NCBI GenBank assembly: GCA_964407525.1
Contig: CAYOWC010000254.1
Span: 1-7,275, forward strand
DNA: 7,275 bases
Direction: 5' to 3'
From: DUZB01 sp964407525
GTDB lineage: Bacteria; Desulfobacterota; DSM-4660; Desulfatiglandales; Desulfatiglandaceae
This document shows positions 1-6,298 of this stretch, piece by piece. Within the stretch, counting starts at the first letter, position 1. Every line of letters begins with the position of its first letter. The position numbers were made by a program, and so were the translations under genes. The notes under the pieces were generated by a model, which was given only the letters and a program-made list of their open reading frames with translations, searched no databases and was not told the DNA's origin.

Positions 1-101
1 CCCGACAAAAGCTACGTTATAGCCACAAACGACATTCTATTGGAAACGAAGTCACTGTTGGAAAGATGTGGCAATAAGTCGATCATGGCGGAGTTAGGGC
101 G

Positions 102-2816
102 TCAAAAGGTTCCGCTATCCATAATATCCCTTACTGCCCTTGCCATCTGAGATACTTTTATGGGTTTTTCGAGGTATTTCCGAATTCCAAGAGAAGCGGC
201 TCTTTCTTCCGTCATCCGTTCGCTGAAACCTGTGCATAGAATGACAGGGATGTCGGGTTGAATTTTCATGAGCTCCATTGTAAGTTTTTCCCCCGTAATA
301 CCGGGCATGGTCATGTCGGTTATTACAAGATCAAAATGCTCAGGATTCAATTGAAAAAGTTGTATTGCATGAAGAGGATCCATTGTGGCGATCACCTGGT
401 AGCCAAGCCTTTTGAGCATTTCAGCCTCCATTTCCAGAAGAAACTCCTCATCATCTACAAGAAGGATTCGCTCTGTCCCAAGTGGAATCTGTTCAATGGT
501 TTTTTCCTCAAGGACAGGGACTTTGTTTATGACAGGAAAGAATACTTGAAAGGATGATCCCTTTCCCGGTTTGCTGTCTACGGTTATTGCTCCATCATGG
601 GCTTTTACGATGCCATGGACAACCGATAGTCCCATACCCGTGCCCTTGCCTACTTCTTTGGTTGTGAAATAAGGGTCGAAAATTCTGTCTATATGGTCCG
701 GATCGATTCCTTGTCCGGTATCCTTCACGGTAAGATTTATATGTTCGCCTTCTTTCAAATCATGGTACAAAAAGGTTTGAGCCTTATTGATGGCTATATT
801 GTGAAGGATAATGGTCAGTTCTCCTCCGTTTTCGCTCATGGCATGGGCGGCGTTGTTGCACAAATTGATGATTACTTGATGCATTTGGGTAGAGTCGGCC
901 AAGATCGCGCCCAGGTCTTCCGCAATGTGATTCTCGATTTTGATGTTTGATGGGATGGAAGGACGGAGCAGCTTGAGGGATTCTTTCAACAGGGGGCCTA
1001 TGGCAAGAGGTTTGCGTTCCTGTTTCGTTTTTCTGCTGAAACTCAGCAATTGTTTTACAACGTCTCTTGCGCGAAGGCTTGCTGTTTTTACTTTTTCCAG
1101 ATTGGCCCTGGTCGGATTTTCAGAAGGAATGTCGGTAAGGGCCAATTCAGTGTAGCCTATAATAATTCCAAGGATATTGTTGAAATCATGGGCAATACCT
1201 CCAGACAAGGTTCCTACGGCTTCCATTTTTCTGGACTGGACCATCTGTTCCTGAAGGTTTTTAATCTCTTTTTCCGCCAGAATCCTTTCTGTTACGTCCC
1301 TGCCCGTTCCGCTGATATAGGCATCCCCGTCAGGTGGTGAGACGAGCGTGCTTCTATATTCGATATGGATTTTTCTACCGTCTCTGATGCAATAGACTGA
1401 AATTCCGTTCTGGTATCCTTCTGATTTGATTTTTTCCACATATCCCGCTTGAAAAAAGGGCCTCATTTCGGGCTTCATGAAGTCTGAGGCTTTTTTCCCG
1501 ATGAATTCATCTTTTTCGTAGCCGAAAACATGGATCATGGCGTGGTTTACCGACAGGAATCGTCCTTTCAGATCCTGGGTATACACGAGGTCGCTTATGG
1601 AATTAAAAAGATCCCGAAAACGCTTCTCAGACTGTGTTAACTGGGTTTCAAAGCGTCTCTGTTCTGTGACGTCCTGGATGTTCTGTACTGCCCCAATGGG
1701 GATTCCTTTACGGTCCACGAGTCTGGCGGCGGTGACAAAAAGATGTATGCCGTATTCACCGAGATGGGAATGAAATACGTAGAGTTCATAGGAATTGGGG
1801 ATAAGCGACGATTTTTTCCATCTGTCTCCATAGTGGTTTTCAAACTCTTCGTTTGTTGCTTCATCAAGGATGAGGTCTGCCAGTAAAGGCTGTTTATTCG
1901 GATAGAAAGGCTTCCAATGGTTGTTTGTACCTACAATTTCTTCATTTGAAATACCGGTTAATCTTTCGCAAGCCCGGTTCCAGTGAATGACTCGATGATC
2001 TTTGTCGATGACGAAGGAGGCAATGGGGCTTCCCTGAATAATCTGGTTGAGGTTTTCCCCGCTTTCGAAAAGGGCGTCTTCGGTCTGTTTTCGACTTTCA
2101 ATTTCATGGTCCAGGATTGCCTTCGCTTCCATCAGTTGATTTCGTTCTTTTCTGAGTTTGTCTACAGCAGTCTTTTCTTTTTCTGCACTGGATTCAAGAC
2201 CCCTCAGGAGCACGGCCACAGGTACGGAGGCAACGGCATTCAGGAAAAGAAAGTTGGCCCATGCCAGTAATGCCCATTTTGGGGAAGCAAAAAAAGGGAC
2301 ATATTCGCTCCACTGACCCGAGTGGATCAACCAACCGACAAGAAACAGGGTGATGCCGTTCAGGACCAGTGCTGCAAAGGCGGCCCGCAGACCGAGAAGG
2401 ATGCCCGCTAACACGGCAAATGTAAATAACCACGCAGGACCACCGCTTAGCAACCCCACCATCTGTATGATATTTAATCCTATGGCAAAGCAGAGAAACA
2501 GAGCGATGGCTGCCCTTATTCTGTAGGGTATGCCGTGAAAAAAAAAGATGCCTACCGTGCAGAGAAAAAAGACAAAGTCAACAATGGCAGTCCACCACAT
2601 TTTTTCCTGAAGGATTGTGACAATAGAGGAAGGTACGATGAAGAGGCCTAGGAGAAGACCCGTTCCCAGGAGTGCGAAAAAAATCATTTCGCGCCAGTAA
2701 GACAGGGTTTTCCCTTCGGGACCGGGTTCGGGTGCTCCTATCTTTCTGATGAATCGTGCCAGGCTTTTATTCCTGGAAAAGGGTACACGAGAAGAGCAAT
2801 CACCAGATTCTTTCAT
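102..2816 (-). CDS. Hybrid sensor histidine kinase, multi-spanning membrane N-terminus with two PAS domains and a C-terminal receiver
   Basis: A 904-residue inner-membrane kinase expected to autophosphorylate on His and pass the phosphate to its own receiver. Seen in order: about six hydrophobic segments (roughly 43-204) with short loops and no sizeable periplasmic domain; a charged, probably coiled-coil linker (205-250); PAS 1 (about 253-385, with HWNRACERLTG); PAS 2 (about 396-512, ending GRDVTER); HisKA with AHDFNN, phosphoacceptor His543; HATPase_c with N box (Asn651, Asn655), DTGQGI (699-704), FDPYFTTK (713-720) and GKGTGMGLS (723-731); receiver (about 782-900) with Asp788/Asp789, phosphoacceptor Asp834, Thr862 and Lys884. 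All catalytic residues appear intact. The HDFNN box suggests the HPK4-like class (family knowledge). The receiver carries no DNA-binding output, so phosphate probably goes on to an unlinked protein. The signal is unknown; PAS domains or the membrane region could sense it. The start is fixed by AAGGAG four bases upstream. Confidence 0.95.
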   Translation of the reverse strand: MKESGDCSSRVPFSRNKSLARFIRKIGAPEPGPEGKTLSYWREMIFFALLGTGLLLGLFIVPSSIVTILQEKMWWTAIVDFVFFLCTVGIFFFHGIPYRIRAAIALFLCFAIGLNIIQMVGLLSGGPAWLFTFAVLAGILLGLRAAFAALVLNGITLFLVGWLIHSGQWSEYVPFFASPKWALLAWANFLFLNAVASVPVAVLLRGLESSAEKEKTAVDKLRKERNQLMEAKAILDHEIESRKQTEDALFESGENLNQIIQGSPIASFVIDKDHRVIHWNRACERLTGISNEEIVGTNNHWKPFYPNKQPLLADLILDEATNEEFENHYGDRWKKSSLIPNSYELYVFHSHLGEYGIHLFVTAARLVDRKGIPIGAVQNIQDVTEQRRFETQLTQSEKRFRDLFNSISDLVYTQDLKGRFLSVNHAMIHVFGYEKDEFIGKKASDFMKPEMRPFFQAGYVEKIKSEGYQNGISVYCIRDGRKIHIEYRSTLVSPPDGDAYISGTGRDVTERILAEKEIKNLQEQMVQSRKMEAVGTLSGGIAHDFNNILGIIIGYTELALTDIPSENPTRANLEKVKTASLRARDVVKQLLSFSRKTKQERKPLAIGPLLKESLKLLRPSIPSNIKIENHIAEDLGAILADSTQMHQVIINLCNNAAHAMSENGGELTIILHNIAINKAQTFLYHDLKEGEHINLTVKDTGQGIDPDHIDRIFDPYFTTKEVGKGTGMGLSVVHGIVKAHDGAITVDSKPGKGSSFQVFFPVINKVPVLEEKTIEQIPLGTERILLVDDEEFLLEMEAEMLKRLGYQVIATMDPLHAIQLFQLNPEHFDLVITDMTMPGITGEKLTMELMKIQPDIPVILCTGFSERMTEERAASLGIRKYLEKPIKVSQMARAVRDIMDSGTF

Positions 2817-2820
2817 ATCT

Positions 2821-2826
2821 CTCCTT
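2821..2826 (-). promoter_or_regulatory. Shine-Dalgarno of the hybrid kinase
   Basis: The minus strand reads AAGGAG, then AGAT, then the ATG at 2816. It is the strongest ribosome binding site in the window. It fixes the kinase start ahead of the basic N-terminal segment, which contains no competing in-frame ATG before the first membrane helix. Confidence 0.8.
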
Positions 2827-2836
2827 ACCTATTGCA

Positions 2837-2880
2837 TCAGGCATTTGGTGTCAGGCATCGTGAATTCAAGCCTCAGGCTA
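2837..2880. repeat. Three short TCAGGC-type repeats in the gap before the kinase gene
   Basis: The plus strand has TCAGGCAT at 2837-2844, the same octamer at 2851-2858 (14 bases later), and a diverged copy, TCAGGCTA, at 2873-2880. The third copy is part of a small palindrome, AGCCTCAGGCT (2870-2880). The set occupies most of the 80-base gap between the lipoprotein stop and the kinase ribosome binding site. No T-run follows on the transcribed strand, so it is not a convincing terminator. Function unknown; it could be a degenerate intergenic repeat or a regulator site. Confidence 0.4.
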
Positions 2881-2896
2881 CGTTGAGTCGAGTTTT

Positions 2897-3880
2897 TTAC
2901 AGCTTCCAACCATTAAACCTCAGAAACCGGGCAAAATTCCACATATCGGATACTTCCCTGTTCCAAGGTTTCAGGCTGGTGTAAAAGCGGGTTCCGGTGG
3001 TGTTGCTGTCCCCATAGACTTTGTCCGTACCGACAAAAAAATCAAGACTGATTAAGCTCAGAGAAATGGATTCCCAAGATTTAAAGGAATTTTTCACGAA
3101 TCCTTTGTGAGGCCATTTTTCGTAGTAAAAACTGGTATGCCGGCCGTTGATGGGGATTTTTTTAAGATTCTCCATGGGCAGGACAGGTGCTTCGATCAGG
3201 TTTTGGGTGTCTTTTTCTGTGAGCATTTTTTCGTTTACGACCTCGAGGTTCATGACCCTGTGAAGATCGGGCCGAAGATGAACCCACAATTTCGGGAACT
3301 GTTTATAACGGAAATCCAGCAGTGGAGGAAGTGCTTCTCCATATACCTCGACCGGCTTAGACAGGTTCCAGTCGTCCGGATAAACATCTTTGGGCAGATA
3401 ACTGGTTGGGATGACGGCAGCGTAACATCCACACGTGCTTACGGTGGTGACAAGCAGGGGATTGTGATTTTTATCGAGGGTCAGGATTACCAACAAGCCC
3501 ACGTTTTTCCCGGCGGTCAGGTAGAAAGGGACAAGGCTGAAAGGGACTTCGGGGAAATGGATTCGGTAAATCAGATTGGTATAGGAACCCCGTTTTGTAG
3601 TGAATTCTTTTTTCATCACATAGATAGCCGGCCGGTCTTCATCAACATAGACTAGCTCTTCTCCCTTCTCATTTGTTCTGGCGGAGGGTGTTCCGATCCT
3701 GTTCCAGGGATCGTTGTATCCATAGACTGCGAACAGGGGGGAATGCCTTTGAATGAGGGGGTCTTGATGTTTACTTCCGGAATAGATGGGTACCTCGTCT
3801 ATTTTTTCGGTGACGGGCGGGTGGGCACACCCGAAAACACAGAAAAAAAGGAGGGCTGAATATTTAAGAATTTTTTTCAT
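2897..3880 (-). CDS. Uncharacterised lipoprotein, 327 aa, with a CGCY motif
   Basis: I do not recognise a named family. The chosen ATG at 3880 gives MKK, a hydrophobic stretch and a lipobox-like VFGC with Cys18, as expected for signal peptidase II cleavage and lipid attachment (mature part about 310 residues). The lipobox has Phe at -2, so it is not perfectly canonical. The same frame stays open upstream to another ATG at 3958, but that extension would bury the signal peptide and translate repeat DNA, so I reject it. The mature part has no further membrane segment. Visible marks are YGYNDPWNRIGTPSA near the N-terminus, a conserved-looking YTNLIYRIHFPEVPFSL stretch, and CGCYAAVIPT with Cys150 and Cys152. 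The two closely spaced cysteines could bind a metal or form a disulfide. The kinase follows 80 bases downstream and may share its transcript. Envelope location is well supported; function is unknown. Confidence 0.85.
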   Translation of the reverse strand: MKKILKYSALLFFCVFGCAHPPVTEKIDEVPIYSGSKHQDPLIQRHSPLFAVYGYNDPWNRIGTPSARTNEKGEELVYVDEDRPAIYVMKKEFTTKRGSYTNLIYRIHFPEVPFSLVPFYLTAGKNVGLLVILTLDKNHNPLLVTTVSTCGCYAAVIPTSYLPKDVYPDDWNLSKPVEVYGEALPPLLDFRYKQFPKLWVHLRPDLHRVMNLEVVNEKMLTEKDTQNLIEAPVLPMENLKKIPINGRHTSFYYEKWPHKGFVKNSFKSWESISLSLISLDFFVGTDKVYGDSNTTGTRFYTSLKPWNREVSDMWNFARFLRFNGWKL

Positions 3881-3908
3881 AGTATATGATGACAGACCTC
3901 GCCAAATA

Positions 3909-3932
3909 GTTAAGTGGTTGAGTTGTTGAGTT
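3909..3932 (+). repeat. Left octamer tract, three 8-bp units
   Basis: Three units in exact 8-base register: GTTAAGTG (3909-3916), GTTGAGTT (3917-3924) and GTTGAGTT (3925-3932). GCCAAATA (3901-3908) and the end repeat CAGACCTC (3893-3900) stand in the same register, so the whole left arm is built in steps of eight. The units are too short, and unspaced, to be CRISPR repeats. Confidence 0.7.
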
Positions 3933-4025
3933 GGAAAATAAGCACGTGAAATCAACACATTACCTATTTAAATCCATCGGGTGTCCAATTTTGAGGCGAA
4001 AGGGATAACTTCAAATAATAATAAC

Positions 4026-4057
4026 CACTTAACTACTAATCTACTCGACCACTTAAC
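4026..4057 (-). repeat. Right octamer tract, four 8-bp units in inverted orientation
   Basis: Read on the minus strand the units are GTTAAGTG (4050-4057), GTCGAGTA (4042-4049), GATTAGTA (4034-4041) and GTTAAGTG (4026-4033). A further degenerate unit, GTTATTAT, lies at 4018-4025. The consensus GTTRAGTK is shared with the left tract but points the opposite way. The end repeat CAGACCTC (4058-4065, minus strand) again falls in the same 8-base register. Confidence 0.7.
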
Positions 4058-4149
4058 GAGGTCTGGATGAAGAGAAAAAAGTGTGAATTTTCGAACGCAC
4101 TATTGAATGATCCCATCAAGTGGGGAACGTTGATAGCAAGCCCACAAGG

Positions 4150-4455
4150 TCAAAAAAAATTGGATGGGGAATTTCTAACTCTCTGAACTTCGAATCCTTC
4201 CCCGGGCAGGTGGGTTTTGATACACACTATAAACCCCATTGATTCCAGAGCTTGTATCCACAAGGAAGCGTTTTCCATTTGGTCATACTGTCCCACTAAA
4301 AGTAGACAACGATCATCTTCGTCCCAGATCCAGTGATATTCCAGGAATCGGATTCCATGGGTTTCCAGTCTGTTTCTGAGGGTTTCCCTGATCTCTTCCC
4401 TCTCTTCAAACCCGAGATTACCGTAGGGAGGTCCTTTGATCAAGGTATAATACAT
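4150..4455 (-). CDS. Unrecognised 101-aa protein downstream of ygiQ
   Basis: I do not recognise the family. The ATG at 4455 lies 22 bases after the ygiQ stop, giving a 101-residue acidic-to-neutral protein starting MYYTLIKGPP. The frame is open further upstream to a TTG at 4557, but that start would overlap the ygiQ end by 80 bases and its extra residues are lysine/arginine-rich and look like a shadow of ygiQ, so I prefer the ATG. The only purine-rich site is AGGA about 12 bases upstream, so translation may depend on coupling with ygiQ. The predicted order of strands and helices (YYTLIKG; helix about 16-33; FLEYHW; LLLVGQY; helix about 60-73; FIVCIKT) resembles a beta-alpha-beta-beta-alpha-beta ferredoxin-like fold. 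No signal peptide or membrane segment, so probably cytoplasmic. There is no T-run hairpin after its stop. Confidence 0.7.
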   Translation of the reverse strand: MYYTLIKGPPYGNLGFEEREEIRETLRNRLETHGIRFLEYHWIWDEDDRCLLLVGQYDQMENASLWIQALESMGFIVCIKTHLPGEGFEVQRVRNSPSNFF

Positions 4456-4477
4456 TGTTGGATTTTTTCCTGAGGCC

Positions 4478-6187
4478 CTAATGTGTTTTCTTTTTCTCCC
4501 ATTTTTTCTCCATGAAAATTTGTTTCTGGGCTTCGCGACCTCTGAAGCTTTTTTCAACGGATATTTTTTCCCCGGTAAATGGATCTAAACCGGTATAATA
4601 CATGAGTGAGGAGTATGTGGAAGGGGTCGGGGTGAAAATCTGGACTTGTCGCGGGTTTGTTTTCAGCTTTTCCCGGGTGAAGCGTTTCAGCCTTTTCATA
4701 TGATTTTCTGTGCATCCTGGATGTGCCGCCATGAGATAGTAGGTGAGGAACTGGCTCTTCCCGGATTTTTTTGACAAGGCATCGAATTCTTTCTTGAATC
4801 GCAGCAGCGACTGGCTTCCCGATTTTCCCATGAAACGGAGCACTTTTTCTTCGGTGTGTTCTGGTGCAATTTTCAATTGGCCGGAAACGTGGTGATCGAC
4901 CAGTTCTTTTAGATACTGTCTGCCGTTGTTTTTGTCCGATAAAATAAGGTCGTAACGTATTCCGGATGCGGTAAACAGGTGTTTGACGCCTTTTATGCTT
5001 CGTAGTTTTTTTAGAAGCCGGATCAGGTGGTGATGGTTTGGTTTAAGGCTCGGGCAGACTTCCGGGTGAAGGCATCTCCGGTCAGGACAGCTTCCTTTTT
5101 TCAATTTCTTTTCGCATTCAAATCCATACATATTTGCGGTAGGCCCGCCGGCATCGGTGATAGTCCCCTTGAACCCGGGCATTTTCGAAATGTGCCTGGC
5201 CTCTTTCAATATGGAGTTTTCGCTTCGCCACCTGACCGTTCTGCCCTGGTGAATGGAAATTGCGCAGAAATTACATTCCCCGTAACACCCCCGGTGAATG
5301 GGTATGGAAAATCGAATGGTATCGAGTGCCTTCACGTTTCCGAACTTTCTGTAATAGGGGTGCAATTCTCTTTCATATCCCAGGTCATGAATCGCATCAA
5401 GTTCATCGCTTGTCAAGGAGGGCTGAGGCGGGTTCTGAATCAGATATCGCGTATCCTGTTTCTGGAAAAGCCCTTTGGCGGTAAGAGCATCGTTATTGCG
5501 GTAGAAAGTGTGGAACATATCGATGAATTTTCGATGATCCGATCGGACTTTTTCAAAAGGAGGCAGTTTTACGAATGCTGTTTCCTCCTCTTTCGAGATA
5601 GTGCAAAGCCCGCGAATATTGCGGGCGGAATGGCCGTCCCTCAGAGCTTCTGCAAGCTCTACTGTGGTTTTTTCCCCCATGCCGTACACCAGGAAGTCTG
5701 CCTTTGCATCAAAAAGGATCGATCTTCTGATGGAATTCGACCAGAAGTCGTAGTGACAGATCCTCCTCAGACTGGCTTCTATGCCGCCTAATACAATGGG
5801 AACGGTGTTTTTAAAAAAACGCCTGACGAGGTTCGTGTATTGAATAACGGCTCTATCCGGCCTGCGGTTGTTTATGCCGCCAGGGGTATAATCGTCTTTT
5901 TTCCGTTTCTTTCCGGAGGCGGTGTAGTTTGCCACAAGGGAATCGACACATCCTGCCGAAATTCCCCAAAACAATTTCGGTTCTCCAAGTCTTGCAATAT
6001 CCCTGTTCGAACCCATATGGGGCTGTGCGATGATGGCTGTGCGAAATCCCGCTTTCTGAAGGACATTCCCGATAACGGAGATGCCCACATAAGGACTGTC
6101 TACGTAGCCGTCGCCTGTGATCAGTATGATGTCGGGCTGATCCCAGCCTAAAATTTCAAGTTCTTTTGCAGTGGTTGGCAGAAACAT
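4478..6187 (-). CDS. ygiQ: YgiQ-family radical SAM protein (UPF0313)
   Basis: A 569-residue cytoplasmic iron-sulfur enzyme of the YgiQ family, whose reaction and substrate are unknown. The N-terminal domain carries the family signature MFLPTT at the very start, LGWDQPDIILITGDGYVD (13-30) and IAQP. GGIEASLRR (134-142) and HYDFWSNSIRRSI follow. The radical SAM core has CYGECNFCAI, with Cys301, Cys305 and Cys308 as ligands of the 4Fe-4S cluster that cleaves S-adenosylmethionine, then TDAGGPTANMYG (344-355). A second cysteine group (Cys357, Cys367, Cys372, Cys378) follows. The C-terminal part has LKIAPEHT (438-445), FTPTPSTYSSLMYYTGLDPFTGE (about 518-540) and a lysine-rich end. It is shorter than E. 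coli YgiQ (about 739 aa) but looks complete. The start is set by homology to the MFLPTT signature; the ribosome binding site is weak. It has its own promoter candidate at 6246-6274, and a 101-aa gene follows closely. Confidence 0.95.
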   Translation of the reverse strand: MFLPTTAKELEILGWDQPDIILITGDGYVDSPYVGISVIGNVLQKAGFRTAIIAQPHMGSNRDIARLGEPKLFWGISAGCVDSLVANYTASGKKRKKDDYTPGGINNRRPDRAVIQYTNLVRRFFKNTVPIVLGGIEASLRRICHYDFWSNSIRRSILFDAKADFLVYGMGEKTTVELAEALRDGHSARNIRGLCTISKEEETAFVKLPPFEKVRSDHRKFIDMFHTFYRNNDALTAKGLFQKQDTRYLIQNPPQPSLTSDELDAIHDLGYERELHPYYRKFGNVKALDTIRFSIPIHRGCYGECNFCAISIHQGRTVRWRSENSILKEARHISKMPGFKGTITDAGGPTANMYGFECEKKLKKGSCPDRRCLHPEVCPSLKPNHHHLIRLLKKLRSIKGVKHLFTASGIRYDLILSDKNNGRQYLKELVDHHVSGQLKIAPEHTEEKVLRFMGKSGSQSLLRFKKEFDALSKKSGKSQFLTYYLMAAHPGCTENHMKRLKRFTREKLKTNPRQVQIFTPTPSTYSSLMYYTGLDPFTGEKISVEKSFRGREAQKQIFMEKKWEKKKTH

Positions 6188-6236
6188 GGAGTTCCATTAA
6201 AAGTGCTCTTTTCATTAGGTTCGGGTGGAATTTATC

Positions 6237-6262
6237 CGTAAGGATTTTATAAAAGGCTTACG
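6237..6262. promoter_or_regulatory. 26-bp imperfect palindrome over the ygiQ -10 box
   Basis: The plus strand reads CGTAAG, GA, TTTTATAAAA, GG, CTTACG. The two 13-base arms match at 11 positions, and the central ten bases are a perfect palindrome that contains the -10 hexamer. This is the position and symmetry expected of an operator for a dimeric repressor. It could also be a chance AT-rich palindrome. There is no T-run after it, so it is not a terminator. No regulator gene lies next to it. Confidence 0.35.
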
Positions 6263-6274
6263 CCTAAACTTCAA
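6246..6274 (-). promoter_or_regulatory. Candidate sigma70 promoter of ygiQ
   Basis: On the minus strand TTGAAG (6274-6269) and TATAAA (6251-6246) are separated by exactly 17 bases. These match four of six and five of six bases of the TTGACA/TATAAT consensus. Transcription would begin near 6239, giving a leader of about 50 bases before the ygiQ ATG at 6187. The site lies in the 111-base gap after the lipoprotein stop, so ygiQ can be expressed apart from the upstream operon. Confidence 0.5.
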
Positions 6275-6298
6275 GAGGACAATGGCTTTTAGGTTACA

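Larger units (their letters stand above)
3888..4070. mobile_element. MITE-like element, 173 bp (3893-4065), with 9-bp terminal inverted repeats and 5-bp GATGA flanks
   Basis: The ends are a perfect 9-bp inverted pair, CAGACCTCG (3893-3901) and CGAGGTCTG (4057-4065). Directly outside each end is GATGA (3888-3892 and 4066-4070), as expected for a 5-bp target-site duplication. Inside, GTTAAGTGGTTGAG (3909-3922) is matched in inverted orientation by CTCGACCACTTAAC (4044-4057), 13 of 14 bases. The interior (3933-4025) is AT-rich with no convincing gene. No transposase is present, so it would be a non-autonomous element mobilised in trans. A structured intergenic repeat that is not mobile is the alternative. 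Its left end is 13 bases from the ATG of the lipoprotein at 3880, so it supplies most of that gene's upstream region. Confidence 0.55.

Noticed and set aside
2870..2898. AGCCTCAGGCT palindrome followed by a plus-strand T-run as a terminator for a plus-strand gene.
   Set aside because: The stem is tiny, the T-run begins more than ten bases later, and no plus-strand gene precedes it.
3107..3655. A 182-codon plus-strand frame antisense to the lipoprotein at 2897-3880.
   Set aside because: It is contained in a gene with a clear signal peptide and lipobox on the other strand, and has no domain of its own.
3881..3958. A 26-residue N-terminal extension of the lipoprotein, starting at the ATG at 3958.
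   Set aside because: It would translate the octamer repeat DNA and place the lipoprotein signal internally. The MKK start at 3880 fits export.
3909..4057. Repeat tracts as a CRISPR array.
   Set aside because: Units are eight bases, directly adjacent, degenerate and in opposite orientations. There are no spacers and no cas genes.
4100..4130. CCCA / TGGG hairpin after the 101-aa gene as a terminator.
   Set aside because: The stem is only four to five bases and no T-tract follows in the direction of transcription.
4456..4557. A longer form of the 101-aa protein starting at a TTG at 4557.
   Set aside because: The extension overlaps the end of ygiQ, is rich in Lys and Arg as expected of an out-of-frame reading there, and has no well-placed ribosome site.
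5027..5791. A 254-codon open frame on the plus strand, antisense to ygiQ.
   Set aside because: It lies wholly inside a well-supported gene, shows no recognisable motif, and looks like a shadow of ygiQ codon use.
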